Source: Harmothoe impar | Lineage: Eukaryota; Annelida; Polychaeta; Phyllodocida; Polynoidae | Assembly: GCA_947462335.1 (NCBI GenBank) | Contig: OX381710.1 | Coordinates: 61,264,842-61,328,841, forward strand | Direction: 5' to 3' | Length of the DNA stretch: 64,000 nucleotides | Part shown: in pieces, positions 56,060 to 64,000 of the stretch | Position numbering within the stretch: position 1 is the stretch's first letter | Layout of the letters: every line of letters begins with the position of its first letter | Made by a program: the position numbers and the translations under genes | The notes under the pieces: generated by a model | The model's input: the letters and a program-made list of their open reading frames with translations, nothing else | Told to the model about the DNA's origin: nothing | Databases searched by the model: none

Positions 56060-56330
56060 CTTTTATGATTATTATTTCTAAATTTCTAGATTTCTGGAAA
56101 TTTAGATTCTAGATTTCTAGATTTCCAGAAATTTAGAAATATTTCTAGAAATGTAGTACATTCATATAGTGTTTGTCTTTCTAGATTTCTAGAAATCTAG
56201 AAATATTTTCTAGATTTCTAGAAATTTAGAAATATTTTCTAGAAATATATAGTACATTCATATAGTGTTTTCTAGATTTCTAGAGATTTAGAAATATACT
56301 TGGATTTCTACAATATATATATATATATGT
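56060..56330. repeat. TTTCTAGAAA palindrome array
   Basis: Many copies of ATTTCTAGAAAT-like palindromes. A longer unit with TAGTACATTCATATAGTGTTT is duplicated (about 56153 and 56249). The array lies between the polymerase stop and the promoter side of the Cys-rich gene. Confidence 0.85.
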
Positions 56331-56376
56331 AACTAGGATAGATGTTAACTTTTTGGGATGGAAATTTCTTTATCAT

Positions 56377-56382
56377 TTTATT
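56377..56382 (-). terminator. polyadenylation signal
   Basis: AATAAA on the minus strand, 33 bases beyond the polymerase stop codon. Confidence 0.6.
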
Positions 56383-56414
56383 GTTTTTTTGGGTGTTACA
56401 TTTACACTTCTCTT

Positions 56415-59400
56415 TTAGATATCTAAAGGCACAGTACTTACACCATCTGCACATACTTTGCGTTTTATATATTGATAATTGAGACCTTGCTTAGCTTGAG
56501 AATATGTGACCATATGGTGGTCGACTACTTTGAACCCTTTGTTTGTCACCATGTGTGTTTTCTTACTGTCTAATACTTGATTGAAATTGTCCACTGTCAA
56601 TGGGTTCTGTTTTTGAATTACACCTTTACAACTCAGCTTGACACTCTCATCCCCTTCACCGGCGTAACTCTTAGGGTTTACACACGTCATACTGTTTCCC
56701 TCCCACTCCCACTTATACAATCCTGGTGTTCTTTGATCATATAGTAACCGAGCTCGACAACATGGGCCGGGGACCCATGGTAATCGCCATGTACGACATT
56801 TGATGTAACTTTCCCTGTGATAATCATTGTCACAGGATTCAGATGGCAGCCACAAGTGTCGTTCAGTGAAATACTGTTCTCGCATGTGTGGATATACTGC
56901 GTCATCTAAACACTCTTCACTCAAACTGAAATATAGACTGTCAGTGTCCATTTCACATAGTTCATACTTTCTTTTGTCAATGAATTTAACTAAGAAGTCG
57001 TAATAGAAAGACAACATTTTCAATTTAGCGTATTGATACACCATGAAACCGATTTGAATAGGGAGATCATACATTACTGTGGTTGGTAGACAAGTCAACT
57101 CTACTGTGTCATCACTGATGTCATTAGCTTGCTGTACAGACCAATGCAGTGCTAATCGCCTGGCCTTATTCTGTGGTACATAACGAGTGTTCATGAAATT
57201 TTGTTTGTTACAAATTGTTTTCCCATAAGAACTGTTACCTAACAATTTGTACAAGTCGGAGAGAATTTTACATTCTGAGTTTTTATCCCCTTGACGTCGA
57301 GCTTGTGTCACTTCCTCAACGAATGGTTGGAATGTTTTTTCTGGTACATATTCCACCACTAAATACACATGGCTCACTACTAGACCCTTTTGTAAGTACC
57401 ATTGAAGTAAGGGTGTTCCCAATAGAATAGCTTTACCAAAATAGCTACCAATCAGTTGGCGCTGAGGTTTTTTTAGTTTGTTGTTTTCTTCGAGAAACTG
57501 TTTCATGTGCTCTCCTACGTCTTCTCGACCAACCAATGTGTTCTTGAAAACAGGTGTCATTTCTTCAAAGTACGGTTTCAAGTGATCTGGAGTGTCTATA
57601 TCTACTTGTACCATTCCAAACAGAGACCCTTTTTCCACTCTGCGCAATATCTCTACCTCACTCAACTTGCGAGGTGTTTCAGGTTTTTTCACTTCCCATT
57701 TGTCTTTGAGTCGGTGACAGCTGGGTTCCTCTCTTGATACACGCCACTTACACTCATACTCTTCTATCACGGTGTAACCTAAACCCTTCAAATAAGTAGT
57801 CGTCTGTAGGGTCAGCTGTGCACGCTCTTCTATCCATTTTTTACCTACATTTGTTGTCAGAACACTTCTAGTGAGATGACACACGTGCCCATGCCAGTAG
57901 CACCCGTGAAATTGATACACCGTTTTATTATGGGGAACATACCCATCCACCCTTATCCGCTTACCCCCGAGACAAATCTCTCCATAATTGTATTGGTGTA
58001 GTATCGTTACTCTATCTACTACAGAGCGATACCTTAGCCATTCTGTAGCAGAATAACTCACTTGTTGTGAGCATTGAGCTACAAAGTCATTCTCTCTCCG
58101 ACGTACAATGTAGAACCCAGTGCAGTGAGCTTCTCCCATGCATTTCAGGTACAAACTGTTAGCATCTATGCCAACTAACTTCTGACAGACTTCACTCGCT
58201 GAGCCGTATAAATGCTCCCTTATTTTACTTTCACCTTTGCAGTGACGTCTATGGAATATGATAGCTGGGCCCCCTACTAAATTCTTTCTCACTAAAGTGT
58301 GAATGTCTCTATCAATTTTAGAAAATAAAACATAGGGAGAAACTTGTTGGCCGGGTTTTTCCTGAAAAAGGAATTTCAGAGTGAGTCCTGGTAAGCTGAC
58401 TCCGTCTTTGAACATATCTACTTTATGTTCAGTAAAGAATTTACTGTGTGCGTTTATAGCCCTAACAAAGGGTTCGACATCTAGGTTATTGTAATGTATA
58501 AGGTAATCTCTGAAACTTTTCATTTTCTTTTCTCTCCACACTCTCTGACAACTCTCATATTCACTCATAGTGATGTTCTTACAAGTGAGCGTGTTATAGA
58601 AACAACTACGTGGAGGTAGACTTTTACGCTTGAGCTTACGTGTACCATCCATCCAACCGTATGGAAAAATTCCTTTTTCTGTGTTGCCTACGAAAGCCCG
58701 TAAATAGTTTTGGTATGAATAACCAGGGGATAAGTAACTGAAAATATCTAAAAAGACCAAGTGTTCTGTGTACACTGCAATGTATTTGTTACACTTTTTT
58801 ATAGTCTTGATTTCTTTTGGATCATTCTTTGTGAAGAAAGAATGAAATTCACTTTTTATCAAATTTAGATCGTACTTACCAGAATTGAACCCGATAGTTG
58901 GTACACGTTTAATGTACGTTAATAACTCACTTTTCAACATCTGTGCCGGTACACACTTAGAAACCCCAGGTTTCATTCCAGAAAGTCTGAGTGCAATCTT
59001 TTCACTTTCTTTTTGCTCAAGTATAAGTGCATCCAATCTCTGTAGTGTCTCCTCAAACTGGTGCTTCACACACTCACCTATCTCTACACCTAACTGGTTT
59101 ATGTAGCTCAACACAGAGTGAACTAAAGGGTTATCAACTTTGTTGTCGTCTCTGACAAAGCAGACAGGTTCACTGTGTGGTGGGTAGTCTGTTGCTACAC
59201 TAGCTGACAGCGGAACATGATCTAGTTGTATTTGGGTGGGTTTCATGCAATCAATTTTTTCTTCAGGTCTCTTAGTAAAATAACTCTCAAAATCATACAC
59301 TATCTTATAGGGATATATAGTCAACTGTTCTGCAGTCTCTATACCACATTCTCTCAGTTTTTCAAAGATTGTTTTCTTAGGTCTATACACACCTCCTTTA

Positions 59401-60525
59401 TACACAAAGCTAACACTAGTACAATCCTTTTTTATGCTTGTATGACGCTTCAAATTGAACTTAGAAGCGAAAACTCTCTTACACTTCCTACAAGACAACA
59501 ATTGTCCATACTTCTGTATATCTCTAATGAGGCTCAAATGCTTCTTGTGTAAATTCAAATTCATTACACGTTCACCTTTTAGGGTGTGCATGCTACTCCT
59601 GACAAATCGTACATACACTTTTTTCTCACTACTGGGCAAGCATTCCTTCTTGCGTTTACAAAGCCTGTACACTTGCACCTTGATTTGAAACATGGTCTCT
59701 ATTCTATTCATTTCACACATGCTTATTCCAGGGTACCCACTGGTACTAGCTCCTATACCATACACTCTCTCAAACAGCTGATCCACATGACGCAAGTTCT
59801 TATATATGAAGAAAGAAAGACAGCGAAAGAAACACAAATTGTCTCGTATAACTCGTCTACTAACAGGGTGGCGGTGAAAGTGTCTCATGCCATGTTGCCT
59901 TAAATGATGTGGGATAAAGTGTAATTGACCCATGAGAAGGTCACCACCACTAGGTCTCAATAGAGTTATGTTCGCGTTGACATTCCCTATGACTCTCCAC
60001 TTTGTGTGGGGTCTGTTAGTGTCCTCTCCCACTCTGTCTTGTATTTCACGAATACATTCTTCAAAGGCAGTTTCACTGTCTACTAACCAATAAGACTCAT
60101 AGTGATCGTCATGGGAGAAAAGAGAAGCATTGTTAGCTGATGCATGGAAATAACTCACTTGCTCCTCCCCCTCCTCCTCTGTCTCACCTGACTCTATTTT
60201 GGAAAGGAGTCTACCATAGGAAACAGCCACTTTATAACTGTATACTTGATTTCTGTGTATACTAGTCAAACAGCTGGCTATGTCACTCACACCCAACCCC
60301 AACTGTGTGAGTCTGACATTGAAAGTAGACTGTATACTTCCTAACACAACTAATCCACTGCCAATAGAATTGAAATTTCGAATGTACTCGTTCAAATAAA
60401 GTGGAGAGTCTTTAATTTCTTGTGGGATCAAAGTGTCATTTTCTGAGTATATCTCCCTTGTACAGGAAAGTGACTTGCACAGAATTTTCCTGCTGTTTTT
60501 TATTGTAACTAACTTAGGTGTTCTG
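56415..60525 (-). CDS. protein-primed family-B DNA polymerase, N-terminus displaced
   Basis: 1,370 open codons. Approximate positions from 60647: OTU-like cysteine motif DNLCFFRCL (270); C2H2 finger CRKCKRVF...KRH (390); Exo I DFESYF (455); Exo II GFNSGKYDLN (590); Exo III YNNLDVEPFV (725); Pol A GIDANSLYL (835); Pol B KLLGNSSYGKT (1165); Pol C MDTDSLYF (1265). This is the pPolB type of Polintons, adintoviruses and similar elements, which replicate linear DNA from a protein primer. The frame upstream of 60525 is Penelope sequence with no ATG; the natural first codons are at 62981-63057. No domain is missing. Neighbours on the same strand lie close, as in a virus-like unit. Confidence 0.93.
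60511..60525. repeat. target-site duplication, copy 1
   Basis: AACTTAGGTGTTCTG, identical to 62981-62995. The bases just outside the matching segment differ on both sides. Confidence 0.92.
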
Positions 60526-61015
60526 TGGTTGACAAGTCCGGGCGGACTTGCTGACGAGGTGTTGGGAGGACCCTTGCTTGACCGAATGTGACACAGAACC
60601 AGGGGATTTGATTTCCCTCTACAACTCACAGAGTGCCATGTGACCAACCTAGAACCAATCCAGGTCAGTGTTTATCTTGTTGCTAAGGTGTGTCCCAAAA
60701 CTAGGCCTATGATAGGTCTATGTGTTGGGTCAAGGTCAGAGCTGGGTGGGAGACCACCCAAGCTGTAGACTAGACTAAGTCCCAGTGGGGACTTATTTAT
60801 TATGGTCTGAATTTTATTCAGTCCATCTCACACCCCAGTCTTGTCTTAGAAGTTAGTATCCAACCCATGGTTATAGGCCTATAAAGGCTGATATTCCCAC
60901 AGGGTGTACTATAGGTAGAACAACCCAATAGTTTGACACTGGTGACTAAGTAGACTGGTGAAACCCAAAAAATATTTATTTGTTTGTGTTTCAGTTTTAA
61001 CAACAAAGTGGTTCG

Positions 61016-61037
61016 GTTTCGTCAATTGACTCATCAG
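61016..61037 (-). ncRNA. hammerhead ribozyme-like core
   Basis: On the minus strand: CTGATGA, stem II GTC-AATT-GAC, then GAAAC. All conserved core bases of the CUGAUGA and GAAA boxes are present. It lies 3' of the Penelope RT frame, where such ribozymes are known in this family's terminal repeats. The cleavage-site strand and stem I partner are not obvious within this copy. Confidence 0.65.
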
Positions 61038-61354
61038 AAGCATTAAGGGTACAATTTAGAATTGTAAGGTGATTGTTTTCTAAAGAATAGAAAAAATCAG
61101 GTTTTAGCCATGCAGTGCCACACAGTGGTGGACTTGCATGGCTGGGCCTATGCACATCCAGTGTGCAGTAGGTCCGGGCATTTTAAGTATACATTGATAC
61201 TTTTGTTGGTCATTTCAGTGAAATGAGTTCAACTGGGGCACATGGTTGTGAGCCAGGTGCGTGAGTATTTGTAGATAGAAGCTATAGTTGCTTAGTCCTA
61301 TAGATTCTACTGGTTCTGTGGCGGTCATATGGTTAACACCAGAGTCAATACACT

Positions 61355-61490
61355 GGGTATCACTTTCTTGGTGAAATTCTCTCACCCTCAACCAGCGCAA
61401 TGTCTGACCCTCTACCATGGTGACGGAGTCACCGAGGGAGTCATGCATCGAGCCCAAAGCGGGAGGGGAGTATTTTTCCGCAAAAAATTT
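61355..61490. repeat. 136-bp inverted repeat, copy 1 (Penelope)
   Basis: Identical in reverse complement to 62845-62980. It begins GGGTATCACTTTCTTGG and ends CCGCAAAAAATTT. Confidence 0.95.
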
Positions 61491-61511
61491 ATGACGAGGA
61501 AAGGGTGGGTG

Positions 61512-62840
61512 TTAACCATATACACTGTCCATGGTATTTAGGCCGTGCGGGGCCGTTGTACCAAGGCGATGAATCCAATTGAATTCAATCTTTAGCCGCA
61601 GACTTTTGGCCTTCTTACTGTGCGGATATTCGTGTATGAAATCCAGTATGTAGACCTTCATGTCTTTGTCGACGTCATGTCCTTCTTTGAGGAAATGACG
61701 CTGAACATCATTCACAACTTTACCTTTTTTGGTGAAGTATATGTGACTGTAAAGTCTCTTTTTGACTTTACGTTTGGTTTGACCTACGTATTTGATTTTG
61801 CATTTTTTGCACTCAACGCAGTAGATCAAGTTGGAGCTATTGCACGTGACGTTTGTCTTTGTTTCAAAGCTCAGTTTGGAGTCTCCTTTTTGGATTCTCC
61901 CCGATGTGTCTAACATCGGGCAATATCTGCAATTCTTTCGATTACAGACATTGCTGCAGCTGGATCCGGCCTTCGGTTTGGCGAAGGGGTTGTACTCACA
62001 TCTGGCTCTCACCAGATGGTCCCTCAGGTTTTTAGGCCTGCGGTGACCTTTGACAACCTTTCGGTCCCAGATGTCCTTGGTCGATTTTGATCGGCCTAGG
62101 ATGTCCCAATTTTCGTCGATCATTTTTTCTAATGTTCGGTCATTGGGTCGGTAGGTGTTGATCATGTAGATCGGGGCCGTGCCGTTGGCTGGCCTTGTGT
62201 CCTTGGGCTCAGGACGCAAGAGCTGTGCCCTGGTGCTCTTGAGGCTTTTTTCAAAGGCCTCTTCTAGAACATACCTCGGGTAGTCTCTTGCAATGAATTC
62301 AAGTATTTTTTCCTTGACGTGTCTCAAGAAATCTGTGTCTTTGGTACAGATACGCCTCAGTCTGAGGAATTGGCTGTACGGCAGACTCCGCTTACTTGAT
62401 TGCGGATGGGCTGAATCGTAACGGAGATATCCGTGGGAATCAGTCGGTTTGCAGTAAAGATCGGTGTACATCTTACGTGTTTCATCGAATTTTACCGTGG
62501 TGTCCAGGAAATTGATCTCATTCACGGAATATTCCGAAGTGAATTTGATCGTGGGGTGGGAGTTGTTGAGATATTCTAGCCAATTTTTCAGGCTTTCTTC
62601 ACCGTGTTGCCAGATGAAGAAGATATCGTCAATGAATCTCACCCAGAGCGAGGGTTTCTGTGAATGGATCTCGAGGATTTTCTCCTCGAGGACTGCCATA
62701 AACAGGTTCGCGTATGAAGGGGCCAATCTCGTCCCCATGGCTGTACCACCTATTTGTAGGTAGTTCGTGCCATTGAACTGGAAGTTGTTCTTTTTAAGAA
62801 CTAATTCCAGAAGGTCAACCAGAGTGTCATTTCGAGGCAT
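61512..62840 (-). CDS. Penelope-like reverse transcriptase/GIY-YIG nuclease, truncated
   Basis: 442 residues from ATG 62840. The frame is open to 62918, but those codons come from the inverted repeat. RT palm: GGTAMGTRLAPSYANLFM, catalytic RFIDDIFFIW, then NEINFLDTTV. A Cys-rich linker (CSNVCNRKNCRYC) leads to the GIY-YIG domain: IYCVECKKC, KYVGQTKRKVKKRLYSH, RHF and IEFNWI (metal-binding Glu). The pair of RT and GIY-YIG defines Penelope-like elements. The N-terminal RT motifs are absent, so this copy is probably inactive, although its remaining frame has no stop. Ends at TAA 61512. Confidence 0.92.
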   Translation of the reverse strand: MPRNDTLVDLLELVLKKNNFQFNGTNYLQIGGTAMGTRLAPSYANLFMAVLEEKILEIHSQKPSLWVRFIDDIFFIWQHGEESLKNWLEYLNNSHPTIKFTSEYSVNEINFLDTTVKFDETRKMYTDLYCKPTDSHGYLRYDSAHPQSSKRSLPYSQFLRLRRICTKDTDFLRHVKEKILEFIARDYPRYVLEEAFEKSLKSTRAQLLRPEPKDTRPANGTAPIYMINTYRPNDRTLEKMIDENWDILGRSKSTKDIWDRKVVKGHRRPKNLRDHLVRARCEYNPFAKPKAGSSCSNVCNRKNCRYCPMLDTSGRIQKGDSKLSFETKTNVTCNSSNLIYCVECKKCKIKYVGQTKRKVKKRLYSHIYFTKKGKVVNDVQRHFLKEGHDVDKDMKVYILDFIHEYPHSKKAKSLRLKIEFNWIHRLGTTAPHGLNTMDSVYG

Positions 62841-62844
62841 CTCG

Positions 62845-62980
62845 AAATTTTTTGCGGAAAAATACTCCCCTCCCGCTTTGGGCTCGATGCATGACTCCCT
62901 CGGTGACTCCGTCACCATGGTAGAGGGTCAGACATTGCGCTGGTTGAGGGTGAGAGAATTTCACCAAGAAAGTGATACCC
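62845..62980. repeat. 136-bp inverted repeat, copy 2 (Penelope 5' end)
   Basis: Reverse complement of 61355-61490 with no difference by eye. It abuts the target duplication. Confidence 0.95.
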
Positions 62981-63057
62981 AACTTAGGTGTTCTGACTAC
63001 ATTACATCTTGGGCAATTTATCCCTATTATTTTTGCCTTCTTCTTGGGTGACGCCAT
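62981..63057 (-). pseudogene. displaced N-terminus of the DNA polymerase
   Basis: ATG 63057 starts a basic N-terminus (MASPKKKAKI) with a CPRC pair and runs into the target duplication in the same codon phase as the main polymerase frame at 60525. Skipping the insertion would give a continuous frame of about 1,390 codons. Includes the second duplication copy, 62981-62995. Confidence 0.85.
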
Positions 63058-63172
63058 AATGAAAACACACACGGTGACAATAACATACACACTATACAAA
63101 TAATGTACACTCTAAGTAATGTGGAACTGTACCCTATTTGAACAGACACCTTAGCATAGTCGACCACTTACT

Positions 63173-64000
63173 TCATTCTATGACAACAGGAGTAGTGTCA
63201 GCATTCCAGGTGTAGTCCTGTAGTACACGGCCCACGCGCTGGTTGATGTCTCTCAGGGCGTGTACAGACATGGTGCTTCCGCAGTGTAGGGTGGATCTGG
63301 GCTGGCGAGCTGTCAGCTTGGTCATGGCGATCATCTCGTCGATGTAAGATGGCGTTCCGATATGCACCTTGCCACGTCCTCTGTACATGTTCACTAAAGC
63401 CTTAGTGCACCCGAAAGCGTCCAACTGCTCCACGTATGGTTTAGAACTGCGCATTCCTGAGTCGGCATCTTGTTGTATGCGGTCAAAGTTTGTCAGGAGG
63501 ATGTCTGATGCTGCCCACAACTTATGGAAAAGATTAACAGACAGGTTAATCCTTTTCTCGTAGGGTGCATTAGGGTAGTGTCGAATAGACACACCTGGGG
63601 TGTTGGGGTGAGAATACACCTCTAACTCCACGTTGGGGTCCTGTGTCGTGAAGAACACTCTATCTGGCAGTGGGGATGGAAAGCCTACTTTAGCCGGCCA
63701 AGATGACTCAGTCAGGGGCACCGACCCAAAGCTGGTTACTGTGTCACTAGACTTCACCTTCTTCTGTCGTTTCTTCTTCTCACCACCAACAGTTCCAGCT
63801 GATGACCTTTTTTTACCTTTAGTAGACAACCACATCCCAGGGTCGGCTGTGGTATCTTGGGATGGAGGAGATGTAGTGTTGTCGCCCGCATCTGGGTCTG
63901 CTTGGGGAGCGCTGTATTGGAGTAGCGTAACTGGTACCTCTGCTCCAACCTGAAGTTGATCGGATGAACCAGGGTAGATGAGGTTAGAAGTTGTCACACC
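63173..64000 (-). CDS. possible PC4-like DNA-binding protein, partial
   Basis: Open from the window edge (first visible codon GTG at 63997, so the start probably lies outside) to TGA 63173, at least 274 residues. The first ~95 residues are low complexity, with a strongly basic KKKRQKKVK near residue 80, a likely nuclear signal. A domain at about 110-170 contains VELEVYSH, VSIRHYPNA, a Lys-Arg-Ile-Asn-Leu-Ser strand and FHKLWAASDIL. This order resembles the PC4/p15 single-stranded-DNA-binding fold. That is a pattern judgement, not a search. The last ~100 residues are unknown. It ends 115 bp before the polymerase ATG on the same strand, so the two are probably neighbours in one element. Confidence 0.55.
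   Translation of the reverse strand, partial: GVTTSNLIYPGSSDQLQVGAEVPVTLLQYSAPQADPDAGDNTTSPPSQDTTADPGMWLSTKGKKRSSAGTVGGEKKKRQKKVKSSDTVTSFGSVPLTESSWPAKVGFPSPLPDRVFFTTQDPNVELEVYSHPNTPGVSIRHYPNAPYEKRINLSVNLFHKLWAASDILLTNFDRIQQDADSGMRSSKPYVEQLDAFGCTKALVNMYRGRGKVHIGTPSYIDEMIAMTKLTARQPRSTLHCGSTMSVHALRDINQRVGRVLQDYTWNADTTPVVIE

Larger units (their letters stand above)
60526..62980 (-). mobile_element. Penelope-like element inserted in the polymerase gene
   Basis: 2,455 bp flanked by a perfect 15-bp duplication. It holds an RT plus GIY-YIG frame on the minus strand, an inverted 136-bp segment at its 5' end (62845-62980) identical to 61355-61490, and a long 3' part with a hammerhead-like core. RT motifs before the GTAMGT region are missing, so the copy is 5'-truncated, as is common for Penelope insertions. 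Confidence 0.9.

Noticed and set aside
60526..60647. Apparent N-terminus of the DNA polymerase
   Set aside because: No ATG, and the bases belong to the Penelope insert. The natural start is across the insertion at 63057.

Overview
This is a 64-kb piece of a metazoan nuclear genome, most likely a marine invertebrate. DIRS, Ty3/Gypsy, Penelope-like and pPolB (Polinton/adintovirus-like) elements, many MITEs and long poly-C/poly-G tracts all fit lancelets, echinoderms, hemichordates or molluscs. I cannot fix the species. I found no convincing host exon: every substantial coding region belongs to, or looks like, a mobile element.

Layout. 0.34-1.28 kb is a 10-bp minisatellite. 1.3-22.3 kb is non-coding, with a large imperfect inverted repeat (3.9-5.7 kb) around a pogo-like MITE, and several more MITEs, foldbacks and tandem arrays. 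22,304-28,768 is an apparently complete DIRS element: 43-bp inverted terminal repeats, gag, RT/RNase H, tyrosine recombinase, and an internal complementary region that spells the junction of the two ends. 28.8-38.3 kb is again non-coding and MITE-rich. 38,351-50,977 is a decayed Ty3/Gypsy element with paired ~525-bp LTRs, a 4-bp TSD, gag, protease, RNase H and integrase. It also carries an unusual third coding region after pol and a strong excess of TTCGAA. Its RT core has been replaced by an antisense fragment of a second DIRS-like element. 51.6-52.8 kb is a relic of another Gypsy family. 53.0-53.9 kb is a broken unknown gene behind a promoter-like cluster. 53.9-54.6 kb is a dense array of CRE repeats and hairpins, two of which keep an 11-nt loop while their stems change in a compensatory way. 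54.7-64.0 kb is a compact minus-strand gene set: a Cys-rich unknown, a protein-primed family-B DNA polymerase, and a protein with a possible PC4-like domain that runs off the window.

How the parts relate. The DIRS element looks self-sufficient. The Gypsy element is dead (stops, frameshifts, lost RT). The pPolB gene is split by a 2,455-bp Penelope-like insertion flanked by a perfect 15-bp duplication. Apart from that insertion its frame is open and in register, so the polymerase was probably intact until recently. The Penelope copy has a 136-bp inverted repeat at its 5' end and a hammerhead-ribozyme-like core 3' of its ORF. The structured array at 53.9-54.6 kb may be the terminal or control region of the pPolB element; that is inference, because the other end lies outside the window.
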